Shown: positions 21,661 to 34,359, counted from the first letter of the stretch. The stretch: 64,000 nt of DNA from Ochotona curzoniae (GCF_017591425.1 NW_024466599.1:23784001-23848000); one strand, 5' to 3'. Numbers and translations are program-made. Notes: a model not told the origin generated them from the sequence alone.

Positions 21661-22149
21661 ATCAGAGAGATGTAAAATACACTGACATTCTGAAATAATT
21701 CCTACATTTCATGGCAGTGCAACTGTTGTATTTTAATATTTACAAATGTCTGAAATGATCAACTTGTATATTCAGCTGGATGCCTCAGGAAAAGGGATGC
21801 TGAGACAGAAATCTGCAGAAAGAGATATTTTGGGAACTGCTTTTAAATCACTACCTATAAATGAATGAAGTAAGCAGGAGTGGTAAAACAGGCAGTGGAG
21901 CTGTGATGCAGCAGGCACAGAGCCTCAGACAGCTCCTGGAGTGTTTAGGGATTGGATCGCTCTTACAAAGGGGCCATGCCTCTTACCTCTGAGGACAGTC
22001 ATTGGATATGGTACCTCAGGGTGGATGTGAGGCTGTTCTGCTGTGGGCAGATTCTATCAGTGGGACTTAGGAGGAGCCATCAACTACAGTAGCCTGTCAG
22101 GTCGGGGAATGATGGTCTCAGACCATGAACAGTCAGCTGAGTTAGTTCC

Positions 22150-22570
22150 CACCCAGGTGGAGCAGGGGTTTCATTATCATTGTGATTGTAAGCATCTTCT
22201 CAAGAACATTTGTATTACCTGAATTGTGCTCTCTTAGGTTCCCACACTTATTATTTTCTTTACCTGGAATATTCTTTCTTAAGCCTTTTTTTAATGTGAC
22301 TTTTCTTGACACTTGGTTTTTCACTTCTAAGATCTCTACCAGGAACACTGTGTGATTAGCTCTCTACCTCAATAGCTGCCATCTAGGGTGTCACCCTGTT
22401 TATTTTCTTTACAGCAAAACAAGATCAATGCAATCATAATACCTGTCTCCCTACTCCTAGAATATGAGCACCAAGGGTTTGTTTCTATATAGTGCACTAT
22501 TTCTCCTATATCCAAAACAGCTATGGCAGGTCATTGGCATATAGTAGATGCTCTTTCATTATTTGGTGGG
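22150..22570 (+). repeat. L2 LINE 3' end
   Basis: Blocks in L2 order: CTTTACCTGGAATATTCTTTC at 22258, then TTAATGTGACTTTTCTTGACA, TGTTTATTTTCTTTACAGC, CTAGAATATGAGCACC, and the terminal GGCATATAGTAGATGCTC at about 22535. Old and non-coding. Confidence 0.68.
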
Positions 22571-23465
22571 AGGATAAATAAAATGAAGGAGAATGGATAT
22601 TAATTTTCCGATTAGAGATCCTAAAGGAATTCTGTTTGCTTTTGAAATTGGTGAAAATCAAGTCTAGGAAAAGGCTGTGTTTCATCACTTCCTCAGTTTT
22701 CAATCGCCTATGAGGAACTAAGGGAGACTGTCTCTTGATCATGTAAGACAGATAGGCCTCTGGCATGAATTTAGCAGTAAGAGCTCACATTGAGTATAAT
22801 TCTTTTTTTTTGCCTCTGGAAAGTTTGAGGGATTTTATTATTCTTTAAATAAACTATTTTAGAGGAACGTAAATGATCTATTAGAGACTTTAAGAATTTT
22901 AACAGGAAAATCACGAGTGGAATTTGTACAGAATCGATGAACTCCTCTATAATCACCTAAGCCATTTTCCTTCAAATGGAAACAAACTGAAAAATGTAGC
23001 AATTTCTTCTATAGAGGCAAAAAAAGCACTTAGCACAGCTTGAAGTTTCAAATAATTCTGGAAGCAACACTGCTATACTTGGCTTTGATTTAAAGTTTAG
23101 TTCCCAGGAGCAAATTTAGAGCATAGTCTCGTGATGATTACTGCCTTCTAATGGCCCCGAGAGGCACAGTCCTTCTGTTCCCTTCTTTAACCTTCGCTTG
23201 CCGGGTTGATCCATGTCATGATTTTACACAGTGATCCCTGTGCATGAAGCATGTGTTCATTCCAGAAGAATGGAAGGAATCAGTAGACATCGTGCAATCA
23301 TGTTTTTGTCACTTGTCAGGGATGAATGAATGAATGAATTATATGTAAATCTACTTTTTCTCACATTTAAATATTATAAGTCTTTTGTTGGAATGTTGGG
23401 CTCTCTATTCAAGTAAGTCAGAGATCAAATGAAAAAGTGGTAGTTATCAAAGGCACTGATAAATC
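22571..23465. other. Single-copy stretch, no gene seen
   Basis: About 0.9 kb with no clear repeat except a (GAAT)n run near 23325-23339. Short frames of 60-80 codons on the minus strand are not supported by splice or start context. Confidence 0.45.
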
Positions 23466-23467
23466 TT

Positions 23468-23571
23468 TAATTTTTTTAAAAAAAGCTTTATTTTAATTTT
23501 GAAAGGCAGAGAGAGGGGATAGATATTTATATTTTGAAAGGCAAAATAGTTTAGAAAGAAAGGTAGATAGG

Positions 23572-23615
<44 letters not shown>

Positions 23616-23868
23616 GAACCATCCACTGCTTCACTTCTCAAATGGTTACAATAGGTAGGGCTAGTCCAAGTCTGAAACCAGATGCCTTGAACTTCGTCCT
23701 GGAAGTTTATGCAGGGGATGAGCCCAAGGACTTGGTCCATCTTCTACTGCTTTCCAAGAAACAGTAGGCAGCTGGATAGAGGTGGAGCGGCTAGGACTCA
23801 AACAGATACCCATATGGGATACCAGCTTTGTGTTAACAGCCTAACTCGCTATACCGTAGTGGTGGTCC
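23468..23868 (-). repeat. Old C SINE with a (TAGA)n expansion
   Basis: Reverse-strand C repeat: two tandem tail-like pieces (TTTTGAAAGGCAGAGAGAGG and TTTTGAAAGGCAAAATAG), the TAGA tract, then ACTGCTTCACTTCTCAAATGG, ACCCATATGGGATACC near 23808 and a decayed head. Confidence 0.82.
23562..23613. repeat. (TAGA)n microsatellite inside the SINE
   Basis: About 13 units of TAGA/GATA, again at the position of the SINE GAGA-rich segment. Confidence 0.97.
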
Positions 23869-24317
23869 TTTCACTGGGTATTCTTAAGACAAAAATTCAT
23901 TATCTTCAAGCTAGAGAAGGAATGAAAAACTGTAGGTATTTTTGGGTCAGTATGTAGGTATACTTGGCTTTATGTAAGGAAATCCTATTCACTGATTGCA
24001 GAAACTCAGGGAGGAAGCAGAGTGCCACAGGTGATATTGAAGTCCGTCACATCTGTGTTCAAATGGAGCTGGACATCTCTCATAAGGATGTCCTAGAAGG
24101 GATTCAAGAAACAGAAGAAGCAAGGTGGACTCCAAAAGTGCTTGTCATCTTAAAGTTCTATATGTATAAAAAGAGAGTGGCTTTCCATGATTTTATGTCA
24201 CTAAGTTATTTGTTGCCATAAATACTGTTTTTGAATAGCTGTAAATGTTAGTCCCTTAGCCTTCTCATTTGAAGTTCCCCAGATTTATGGAAATCTGACA
24301 CTTTTTTTAACCCCTAA

Positions 24318-24644
24318 CTTTTATTTATTCATGTTATGTATTTGAGATGGAGAAAGAGGAAAAGAGAGAGCAACAGCAAGTGCTCCCATCTGCTGGTTCA
24401 CTCCCTGGATGCCAGCCATAGTAGAGACAGGGCCAAGATAAATCTCAGAACTGGGAACACAGTGAAGATTTCCCACTTGGCTGATAGAGACCCAGCAATT
24501 TGAGCCGACACCTCCTGTCTTCTGGGTTGCATATTAGCAGGATTCTGGACTCTGGAGCAGAACTAGGACTTCCATGCAGACATTCTGATTTGGGATTTAG
24601 GCATCCCAGACAGTGTCTAAACAACTGCACCAAATACCTGTCCT
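24318..24644 (-). repeat. Ancient C-like SINE
   Basis: Reverse-strand decayed copy: TTTATTTATTCATG tail side, GAGA-rich block, CCCATCTGCTGGTTCACTCCC at 24386, and a head ending CACCAAATACCTGTCC. Its layout (CTGATAGAGACCCAGCAATTTG) matches the older C-type repeats at 6955 and 34360. Confidence 0.72.
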
Positions 24645-25426
24645 TTAAATCTGTAGCTTCTGAGTCACTCGGGGGTTAATCATTCTTTCTCTCTTTCTTG
24701 TATAACTCACCTTCATTCCTGACCTGTTGGTTTTAAAAATAAAAATTGTCTTCTAATCAGCTTTCATTTTTGGTCTTGGCATTATAAAATATTTAAAATA
24801 ACCAGGAAAGTACAAACAAGAGTTCAATGAGCGCACAGAGATTTAAGAATTTTTAACATTTTGCCATGTTTGCTTCATATGTAAACCTCAGAAGTTTCTA
24901 AACAAGACTGTATACATTAATATCACATAATGTAGGATTCAATTTTGTTAAATTTGCTTAAAGTTATGCACTTACAGCTGTTATAAAACAGCTGAATGGT
25001 TTACAAGTCTGCTTCTGAAATCAGAAGTCTCCCTTACTCTTCATTTCTTTCTCTCTATAAGAAATCATTATAAGCCCTTTGATTTGGTATGCATGACCAT
25101 ATTTCTAAAGAGTAAGCTCATGAATTCTAGTTCCTGATTTTTCAGATTTAGAATGATTCATTGTCTTTTTGCTAGGAAGATCAGGATTCTTCCTCTTTTA
25201 ACACTCTATCTCCTTTCTCACCTTTTTTCTCTTTATAGTACAACTCAGATTAAAGCATTATAAAATCATAGGTTATTGTGTCTAGTCACATGGCATTTTT
25301 TCTGCCGCACATATGGAAACCTAGACTTGTAGGTTCCTGACTTTGGCCTGGCCCAGTGCCAGCTGTTGAGGACATGTGAGAAACTAACCAGTGTATGGAA
25401 ATTTTTCTCTCTCCTTTGCAGAATTT
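24645..25426. other. Single-copy stretch, no gene seen
   Basis: About 0.8 kb, AT-rich, without convincing repeats or frames. Confidence 0.4.
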
Positions 25427-25747
25427 TTTTAAGATTAATTTTTTTATTGGAAAGTCAGATATACAGAGAGGAGGAGAGATAGAGAAGAAGATTTTCTGTT
25501 GATTCATTCCCCAAGTGGCTGCAGTGACTTTAGCTGTGCCGATCTGAAGCCAGGAGCCAGGAGCCTCTTCTGGGTCTCCCACATGGGTGCAGGGTCCCAA
25601 GGCTTTGGGCCATCCTTGGCTGCTTTCCCAGGCCACAATCAGGGAGCTGGATGGGAAGCAGTGCCATTGGGATTAGAACCGGCACCCATATGGGATCCCG
25701 GGTATGCAAGGCAAGGTTTTCGGCCCCTAGGCTACCATGCTAGGCCC
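25427..25747 (-). repeat. C SINE
   Basis: Reverse-strand full-length copy with TTATTGGAAAGTCAGATATA start, palindrome CCCATATGGG near 25684 and a head ending CATGCTAGGCCC. Several reverse frames here are shadows. Confidence 0.94.
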
Positions 25748-25759
25748 TCAGATGGTTTC

Positions 25760-26024
25760 TAAATAAGATTTATTAATTTTTACTTGAAGGTCAGTGTAAC
25801 AAAGAGATCTTCCATCTGCTAGTTCATTTTCCAAATGGTCACAAAGGTCACAATTGAGAGAGTCCAAAGCAGAGAAACGAGACCTTTTCCTTGGTCTTTC
25901 AAGGCCTTGGGCCATCCTCCCCTGCTTTTCCAGGTCATCAGTAGAGAGCTAGGTCAGAAGTGGAGCAACCAGTACTCGAATTGGTGACTGTATGGGATGC
26001 TGGCACTGCAAGTGAAAGATTAGC
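25760..26024 (-). repeat. Old C SINE, head truncated
   Basis: Directly beside the previous SINE: TTTACTTGAAGGTCAGTG, CATCTGCTAGTTCATTTTCC, GGCCTTGGGCCATCCTCCCC, then TGTATGGGATGCTGGCAC. Ends in an incomplete head. Confidence 0.82.
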
Positions 26025-26029
26025 TGGAA

Positions 26030-26212
26030 ACAAATCTGAAAGCCAGAAACTCAACCCAGGCCTTCCACCTGACTGGTAGAAACCCAGTTTCTTGAGCAAT
26101 ATTCCTGTCTTCCCCAGTCTGCATTCAAAACAAGCTAGGGTCAAGAGTGGAACTGGGAACTCAATCTAGGCGCTCTGATATGGGATGTGGAGATCTTAAC
26201 CACTATGTGAAA
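26030..26212 (-). repeat. Ancient C-like SINE, head half only
   Basis: Blocks CCAGAAACTCAACCCAGGCC, GAAACCCAGTTTCTTGAGCA and TGATATGGGATGTGG are the head-side half of an old C repeat; the tail side has been replaced by the neighbouring SINE. Confidence 0.58.
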
Positions 26213-26229
26213 TGGTGAAACTCTTTGTG

Positions 26230-26995
26230 CAGTTGTCATTTTAGTATCCATCCATCTATTTACCCTGTCTAAGATTGTTGGACTGCTCCAATGTGATATG
26301 CTTGGGAGATATAGAAGTAAGCAAAAATAGATACTGTTCTTTGCCTAGCAGATGTTAGGGCGACAGTATGAGATATGCGTCAAATAATCACACAGTAAAT
26401 AAATACTTAAATGTTGCAAATGGTTTATGTGGGAAGAATGGATCATGTCTGAGCAGTTACTGAAGCTATGGTGCCTATGTGATTATTTCAGGTTTAACCT
26501 GAGGAAGGAAAATTCAGGAAGAATCAAGGACTAGGCAGTTTTCAAAGATGTGAGGGGTGGCCAGTAAGTCAGCAATCAAATAGAGTGGGGCAGTGGCACA
26601 TGATGTGGCTAGTGTATTATGCAACACCTGGATCAAGCAAGCTTTTATAACCATATGTTGAGCTATAACATAAATCGAATGTAAGACCCTAGAAGAGTGT
26701 GAATGGGAGAAGCTATGACTGATTTTGTATTTTTATAAGGACACTGCAGTTGGGCATTTATAGCAGATGCAGTAGACCCAGAGTTATAGACCATTGGGAA
26801 ATTATTAGGAGGCAGAAGGAATTAATAGATTTGGGAAATGGTGATGACTTAAACACTGGTGAGGGAAGTCATGAGTTAGACAATGTTTGCGAAACGTTGA
26901 AGAGGAGAATGGATAGGATTGGACAGACTGGATGTGATAGGGAAGGAAGGGGGAAGAACCTTAAGATTGCGGCTTTGACTTGTTTACCTTAGTGC
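26230..26995 (+). repeat. Old interspersed repeat, family not assigned
   Basis: Blocks such as AGATACTGTTCTTTGCCTAGCAG, CACAGTAAATAAATAC and ATTTCAGGTTTAACCTGAGGAAGG resemble an old mammalian repeat type that RepeatMasker would resolve. The 80-codon frame at 26750 lies in it and is not a gene. Confidence 0.35.
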
Positions 26996-28607
26996 TATCC
27001 ACTGAAATGGGAACAATTTTTTAAAGGATATTAAACAATATCTTTTAGGATATTAAAAATAATACAAGCAAAAACATGCTGTTGTGCTTGTGTTTTCTCT
27101 GACTCTCCCCGCTGAACCATGAGCTTGATGAAGGGAGCATGCCTTAGTCACTTTCAGCCCAGTGTTTATACCAATGGGGCTGAAAGCTGATGCCTGAATC
27201 CTATTTTGGAAACTAGAATATTACTGATATTTGAGCATTTAAAAAAATGATATCTTCACATAATAGAAAATATTTTTTTCTTACCTGTACCTTTACTACA
27301 AATATGATATGTATTTTTTAAAGTAACAAGAAGACAAAATGATTTTAAAAAAAGTAAAAATGTTTGGGAGAGTATAAAATCTTCCAATAGGGTCTTATTT
27401 AATGTCTTATCATTGTTCTTAGATTCTTTTTGGTTCTGACTTTAACTTCCAAATATTCATTTTATCTGAAAAAGGAGAACCTACTGAGACATATTTGCAA
27501 AGGATCTAATCAATGTCCTGTGTGATCAGATGGATCTGCTTGTACTTGACAATCTACTTCAGAAGCTGCCTGCTGGAACACTGCCATATGCTTGTGGAAG
27601 CTTCTTTCTTACTTGGGATATTACTCAGTGTTTGTCCTTACTGAACCTTAATCAGTCTTTTCAGTATAAGACAATTATTTAATTAACATCAAGATTAGCT
27701 AGTCCTTGGAAGCATACATGATTCATTGAGCAGGCCTCTATAAACCTCAATAAAATAAATGTAGTAGACTATAATGCATGATTAACAAAAGATTCATAGT
27801 TCTCCAAATACTCCAAGATTTCAAAAAAAATTCCTGAATCATATCTATTTAATGTGAAGGATTGTGGAATATATGTTGGTGCTTTCATAGATGGCTAAAA
27901 GGGCTTACATTTATGAACCCTTTGAAATAGATGAACTATTTGGATAGTATTAAGAATGAAGGATGGTAACTTCATGTTCATCTTTTTTTTATTGCATCAT
28001 GTCACTACTCAAGTAGAAAAATATTATGTCCCAATCTGTTTCAGTGATATATCGACCTTCAGTTTAATTTCACCTCTGAAATGAATATGTGAGTAGTATC
28101 TAATGAAACTGTAGGATCAGTTGTTCAAAAAGAAAAGGTCAAATAATTTTTGAATCAGATGTGTCAAATTTCACTTTATAGAAATGATATATTTCCTTTT
28201 TTCATTCTTTATCCTGCTATTAATCCAAAGTTGAATTGAAATGTCGAATCCTATGTTCTGATCCCTCTCTTCTGGATTTAGACAGACTTTTCCGTTAAGG
28301 ATAAAATGGAACTTACAACAGGATAGTCTGAATATTCAGTTTCTTAGAGATAAATGAGTTAGTATTACTCATCTTTGAATCCTCTGTCCAACAAAGACTT
28401 TGGTCCATGGCAAGGATTCAGCATGATTGCTGAATAAATAATGCACATTTTTTCATTTTTTCATGAATTCATTTCATTCTGAAATTTTTCATGTTCAAAT
28501 GTGTGTTAATAATTGTAACAGATAAAATCTTTTTTCTCAGTCATACAATGGCAAGCTGGTTTTTCCTGGTCAGGTTAGTTAGCTTTGGAGGACTCACAGT
28601 TCTTTCT
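26996..28607. other. AT-rich single-copy stretch, no gene seen
   Basis: About 1.6 kb. A faint L2/MIR-like tail at 27100-27190 is possible (CCATGAGCTTGATGAAGGGAGC). Nothing else stands out. Confidence 0.42.
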
Positions 28608-28911
28608 TTTTCAAAAAGCGAATTATTACAAAGTCAGATATACAGAGAAGAAGAGAGACAGAGAGGAAGATCTTCCATCTGCTAATTCACTCCCCAAGCG
28701 CCTGCAATGGCCAGGGCTAAGCCGATCCAAAGCTAGGAGCCAGGAGCCAGGTGCAGAGTCCCAAGGCTTTGAGCTATGCTTGACTGCTTTCCCAGGCCAC
28801 AGGAAGGGAGCTGGATGGGAAGTGGTGCCTTCGGCATTAGAACTGGCACCCATATGTGATCCTGGGCATTCAAGGTGAGGACTTTAGCCACTAGGCTACT
28901 ACGCTAGGCCT
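28608..28911 (-). repeat. C SINE
   Basis: Reverse-strand copy: AAAGTCAGATATACAGAGAAG start, CACCCATATGTGATCCTGG near 28848 (palindrome with one change), head ending TACGCTAGGCC. Confidence 0.93.
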
Positions 28912-29007
28912 CCACTGAATTTTTACTTTGCTCTATTCTCCTTCATTTCCAATAATACTACTGGATTATGTTTCAGTGTATTTCTGCTTAGCCAGTTCTT
29001 TTCCTGG

Positions 29008-29262
29008 TAGCGGTTCCTATCCTGGCAGCCCCACTTCCCATCCTGCTTGCTGCTTACAACCTGGGAAAGCAGTCAAGGATGGCCCAAAGCCTTGGGACCC
29101 TGTATCTGCGAGGAGACCCAGAAGAGCCTCTAGGGTCAGGTGAACTATGGCCATTGTGGCTGCTTGGGGAGTGAATCAGCAGATGAAAAAATCTTCCGCT
29201 CTGTTTCTACTCTATATATCTCACTTTCCAATAAATGTAAATAAATCTTTTAAAAAATGTGG
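29008..29262 (+). repeat. C SINE, 5' truncated
   Basis: Begins inside the element at GGTAGCGGTTCCTATCCTGG (B-box region) and runs to CCAATAAATGTAAATAAATC. No head. It abuts an L1 ORF1 fragment at about 29263. Confidence 0.9.
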
Positions 29263-30344
29263 TGGAAAATATCAATAGTAGAATGAATGGGGCAGAAGAA
29301 AGAATCTTGGAATTGGAAGACATTTCTTGCCCACAATGGTGAGACAATGAAAAAGCTTGAAGCAGAGCTGGGTCAAGCTAAAAAGTATTTAAGAATTAAG
29401 GGACACTATTAAAAGCCCGAATATGAGTTATGGGAATTCCAGAAGGCACAGAAAGAGAAGCTCAAATCAGTGAGGGAAAATTTCCCTAATCTGGAGAAAT
29501 AATTGGGAAACAAAATTATACAGGAAGGGCACAAAACTCCTAACAGGATTGACCAAAAGTGATCTTTGCCACAACACATAATAATCAAGGTCTCCTTTTC
29601 AAACATAAAGAAAAGATCCTTAAACATACATGTGAAAAAAAATCATTTGACATATAGATGAATGGCAATCAGATTTACAGCTGAACTCAGAGGAAACTCT
29701 AGGCCAGAAGAGAATGGAGCAACATATTTCAAATTCGAAAAGAAAGAAATTGTCTGCTCAGAATCATGTACCAGCAAAACTTTCCTTTGCTTTGAAAATG
29801 AAATAAATTCTTCTACAGTCAAGAAAAGCTCGAATATGCCTCTTCTAGACTTGCCCTACAAAGAATACTTCAAGATGTTCTCTTGACAGAGAATAGGAGT
29901 AGCACCCATCAAAACCAAGGCATGTGAAGAACATCCAAGGAAAATAACAATGGAAGACTAAATAAAGCAATGAACAACCCATTGGTAAAATGACAGGACC
30001 AGATTACCACCTACTCATATTATCCCTGAATAGTTTTTTCTTGTATTATATTCTTTACTGATTCAGGTCATACAGTAGCATCATTTTCTTCAAGAAGGTT
30101 CTTGATTTTCTTTTTCATTTCTTCAGTAATGCATTAGTGATTCAGTAGCATGTTAATTAACTTCATGACCTCAAAAATTTCTGTTTTTCTTCCTGCTGTT
30201 GATTGTATTTTGTGGCTTTGCATTTAAGGGAAGGTGTGGTAACTGTGTAATAGAGACTGTCATATCCTGATGTGAGGATAAAATGCAGTGTACATCTGTA
30301 CTTCCAGATCAAAGATGTACTCCCAATGAAGCTGTTAGATATAT
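29263..30344 (+). mobile_element. ORF2-less L1, copy A (ORF1 C-terminal half joined to 3'UTR)
   Basis: From 29263 the text follows ORF1 (AGAATGAATGGGGCAGAAGA; ACATTTCTTGCCCACAATGG). It passes the ORF1p C-terminal domain near 29650-29900 and ends ORF1 around 29920. A short ORF1-ORF2 spacer (to about 30010) is followed at once by 3'UTR from about 30035 (TGACTTCAGG-like to CCCAATGAAGCTG), so almost all of ORF2 is missing. Frameshifts and stops inactivate it. Copy B at 39985 has the same join. It ends at a SINE that copy B also carries. Confidence 0.82.
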
Positions 30345-30684
30345 TTTTATTAAAAAAATAGATTTTATTTATTTTTTTTCAAAGGCAGATATACACAGAG
30401 AGGAGGAGTGACAGAGAGAGAGAGTTCTTCCATCTGATGATTCACTCCCCAAGTGACCGCAACGGCTGGAGATACACTGATTCAAAGTCAGGAGCCAGGA
30501 GTTTATTCTAGGTCTCCCACACAGGTGCAGGATCTCAAAAGCTTTAGGCCATTCTTGACTGCTTTCCCAGGCCACAAACAGGGAGCTTGATGGGAAGTGG
30601 AGCTGCCAGGATTAGAACCGGCACCCATATGGGATCCAAGCATGTGCAAGATGAGGACATTAGTCACTAGGCTACCACACCATA
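30345..30684 (-). repeat. C SINE in ORF2-less L1 copy A
   Basis: Reverse-strand copy with the unusual block GAGTTTATTCTAGGTCTCCC and GCAGGATCTCAAAAGC, both shared with the SINE at 40985 and not with the consensus. Palindrome at about 30627. Confidence 0.94.
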
Positions 30685-30699
30685 CATACTGTGTGAATG

Positions 30700-31600
30700 T
30701 GGGTATCATGGGGAGAAGGAGGGATTCTTAGTTGTAATGGAGGTAGATTTTCAGGATTGTGAAGATTAAGAATTCTGTTTTGGTCACACACTTACCAGAA
30801 CTGTCAAGTAGGCATGGTGCTTGAGGAACCTGAAGTTTTCAGGAAAGAACTAAGCCTGAGAGAGATTTGAGTCACCACTGTGGGCATGCTATTTGTACCC
30901 GTGAAAGTGCATGAGACCTCTTAGAGTGAGAAGAGAGGAAGCTCCAGGACTGAGCCCTGTGGAGGAGTCGGAGTCAACCAACAACTGACAAGCAGGGTCA
31001 TGTATCAAAGGAAGAAACCATGGAAGATGCTTAGTATAGAACCTGATGCAAAAAGTATATCAAGGTCAGTGTAGTAGTCTGTGACATCAAATGTGGCTAG
31101 AGGATAAGCTGTGGACTGAGAATTGTCTGCTGCCTTTGCGGGGGTAGATAATTGTTGATCTTGATGAAAGCTGTTTCTGGAAAGGTACAGTAGGGAGGAA
31201 AGTTTGATTTGGAGTGGATGGAGGAAGAGTTGGAAATGAGTGAGTCTGAATGGTGATAACGTAGCTTTTGTCTAAGGAGTTTTGCTGTGAAGAGTGGGAG
31301 AGGAAATGAGGGGCGGTGGCTGATTGTGTATAATGGAACAAAAGAACGAGGTTAGTTTTATATTTTAAGGATGAATATGATACTTCTGTATGTATACCAC
31401 CAAATGGAATGATCCAGCAGATGGAGGATATTGTTGAAGTGAAAGAGGAGAGAGAATTCCAGAAATAAAACTTTGAAATGGCCAAGGAATGTGGGATCCA
31501 TAGATCCATAGAAGGGTCTTTCATGACAGCAGAGTGACAGAGTGTAGGTTGGCCTCTGGGTGGGACAGCACCTTCTCCACCTCCTTTTGTCTCATTGGGT
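30700..31600 (+). repeat. Old interspersed repeat, family not assigned
   Basis: Blocks CCAGGACTGAGCCCTGTGGAG at 30945, AAGTATATCAAGGTCAGTG, TGACATCAAATGTGGCTAGAGG, GACTGAGAATTGTC and GTTGATCTTGATGAAAGCTG follow the order of a widely dispersed old mammalian repeat. The 177-codon reverse frame at 31087-31620 is antisense to it and is not a gene. Confidence 0.45.
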
Positions 31601-34355
31601 AATTCTATAGGTTTAAACATGTTTTATATCTGAGTATTTTACAAGACATGAAGGATTTTGTTAAGTTAAACTACAAACTGTATTTTTTTTTCTTTCTCTT
31701 TTTGGGGTGGGGCTTGAAAAAATAGTGAGAAAGTGTAACATATGTGGTTGAAACCTGGCTACCCTTCCTGTCATTTTATCCAGTTTTATCGCTTCCTTCA
31801 TTTCTAAAGAGAATGTGCAAGGGAATTTCAAAAGGTGTTCCTCGAAAATATATATTAGCTTTTAATTTCATTTTCCATGAATTTTTGAAGCACTCTTGTG
31901 TTTCCCCCATTATGACACAAATTTTTATTTTTTTTTTCTGTCAAGTTACCTTCCCCCCTTCCCCTACAGAACCAATGACTCTATGAGCACAATAATCATA
32001 CTTTGCTTTCTATCCTTGTATTTCACGTATTGGACTCCAAAGAATGTCGGACACAGACATGCCTGACATGTAGTGGTAATTTAATGTATATCTTTGTGTT
32101 TGTTTAAAGAATCCATGAGGAAGGCTGGGTATGAGAAAAAGTGTTGAAATTTAAATTACATGCATTTTAAATGCTTCTAGCAAGATCCCAGGAAATGCTT
32201 TTCTTTTGCAATAAAAGGTGGGGTTTGTGTCTGGTGGAGTTTTAATATTTACCCAGACATCCATTTGTCTCCTTGCATTGTCACAGACCAGCTGAATTAA
32301 ATTACGGTTGGACAAATAGAATTGCGTTACTTTATGCATGCAAATTATTTGTTAATACAATTGCTTACATAAATGTAGTAGATACCACTTCATTATGATA
32401 GTCAGGGAATAATCTTAATCATTTTAAGGAGTAATTTAATGAGATGTAGCATTAACAACACATGTTTAGATCAATGAGAAGGCCAATATTAATCAGCTTT
32501 AGATGTTTGCAAGCTTATTTCAAGTGTTAGGCCTGTGATATCCTGAAAAGCAATCCTTGGAGCCTTCCAGTTTTTGGATTGGGAAAATCTTTGTTCTGGA
32601 ATGGGGGTTTTTTTTGTTGTTGTTGTTTGTTTTGTTTTGGTTTGGTTTCTGTGCCATATTCATATGTTGTAGGGACATAGGTGCTCTGCCCACTCCTGGG
32701 CCCATCATTGCCATCTCATGTCTCCAGATTCAGGTATTCCTCTGAATGTGGTTATACAGAGACTCCACGTGAGGACATGCCAGCTACATTCTTTGGACTG
32801 GGCTCTTGGTGTCCTGTCCTGTAGTTTTATAGACCAGACCCCTCTATGAAGCTGCTCATGAGCTGCTATAGAGTCAACAAACCTTGTCTTTAGTCATAGT
32901 TCTGAGTTATATCATGGAGCAATGCCTCCTTCTCCTTTTTCAATCTCGAAGACACAGAAGAATCCATCCTGGCTCTTTCAGCAATACAGCCCAGAAAGCA
33001 CAAGATGGCCCTGATCATATAGTCTCAGACTTGCCATAAATGAGTTTGTCTTCCTTTTATGGGAGTAATTTTAAGAATAGAGGGACTTAGTTGCTCTCTT
33101 TGAACTGAATGCATAGCAATAATAAACAAAAAATACCCTCATATTAATTTTCCAGCTGGTTGCTCTCTTCATGTTCTCAGTAATTCACAAAGCAAACACT
33201 CAATCCACTGGATTGTAATATGCAAGGAACTCCCTTTTAATTAATACTTGCATGAATGGTTGGATTGGAGGGCTTAAAAACTTATGTTCTGAAAAGTAAA
33301 ATTTGACATTATCTTAACATTTCTTCTGTTTTGTTTTCAATAATCTTACTATACTGGAAACATTCTTCATAAAACTGTCCTACTCCTAGTTCTGACAAAA
33401 AATATACTACTATAACGAAGAATCTAGCTGTTGATATTTTTCTTTCTTTAGCATGTTCAGTGGAAACATTTATTTTGGTCTCCTAAAGTACACAGGTACT
33501 CAGATTCTGGGTTCTTAAGCACTGTGTTTAAGGGAAGGAATGATCATGTGCCTGAGTCTATTTGTTCCTGGCATTTACTGTTAATAGCTCCCGCTTCTCT
33601 GGTCACAGGATCAGCTGGTAGGTCCAACCTCTGTGGAAGTGTGCTATTTCTCCTTGCTATCTGGAATTACAATGAGTGAACAGAAACACATTTTGTCTCC
33701 CAGGATACAAACCTATTGAGGTTGCCGGGGAAATGAGCACAATTAGGATCAGCTCATTAACTATAATGGTTTTCAATGTATCACACCATGTCTGTAACCC
33801 TGTGTGGTCAAAGGCATTGCCTGCTAGCCTACATCTGGACAATAACCTTTCCATGTGGTTTCTCTGAAAAATTTCACACTTTATAACTGGAGCAAGGAAA
33901 ATAGAACACATTTAATGAGCAATTATAATGAATACACTTACTCATTGGATAACAATTGTGATAACTTGTTAGGTATCCCGCTGTAGCTTATTGTAATTGT
34001 AATCATATTTGATTCTTTTGGTTTTTCTTTCAAGTTTCCCAGCTAGGACTTTTTTTTTTCCCCCAAGAGAATTTCTTGAGCATTTTAAAAAAGAAGCCAT
34101 ATCCCTAGTTTAATACAGATTCAAAAGAGACTGAGAGATACATTGTGGTCCTGCGCATTAAAAGATAAATGGCCTCATAAGTCACTTTTCAGATCTTGAG
34201 AGATTTGGTTGAATCAATGTTTCCATAGCATGGATAAAAAATTCTTTAGGGAGCTTGTTTTTTAAAATGCCAATTCACAGATAACACTAATCAATTCAAT
34301 TAGGGTATGATTGGAACTAGCACAAGCATTATTGTATTATTTTAACATAGAAAAT
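31600..34355. other. Longest repeat-poor block, no gene seen
   Basis: About 2.75 kb with no C SINE. It holds a T/G-rich tract at 32587-32648 and a short palindrome at 31825-31891. Composition at 33600-33960 is less AT-biased and includes several AATTA/TAATGA-type motifs; this part is a candidate conserved non-coding element. No frame here shows coding character. Confidence 0.45.
31825..31891. repeat. Imperfect 67-bp palindrome
   Basis: Left arm ATTTCAAAAGG...CTCGAAAAT (31825-31849) and right arm ATTTTCCATGAATTTTTGAA (from 31870) are imperfect inverted repeats around a 20-bp centre. This form suits a small palindromic DNA-transposon relic, but no family is assigned. Confidence 0.45.
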
Positions 34356-34359
34356 TGCA

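Noticed and set aside
23964..24221. 85-codon plus frame with plausible composition
   Set aside because: The end of the frame (TTATGTCACTAAGTTATTTG) resembles the 3' end of the old repeat type seen at 7395-7862, so it is probably repeat-derived.
31087..31620. 177-codon minus-strand open frame, the longest in the window
   Set aside because: It is antisense to an old interspersed repeat (GACTGAGCCCTG... layout on the plus strand) and shows no recognisable domain, splice site or promoter.
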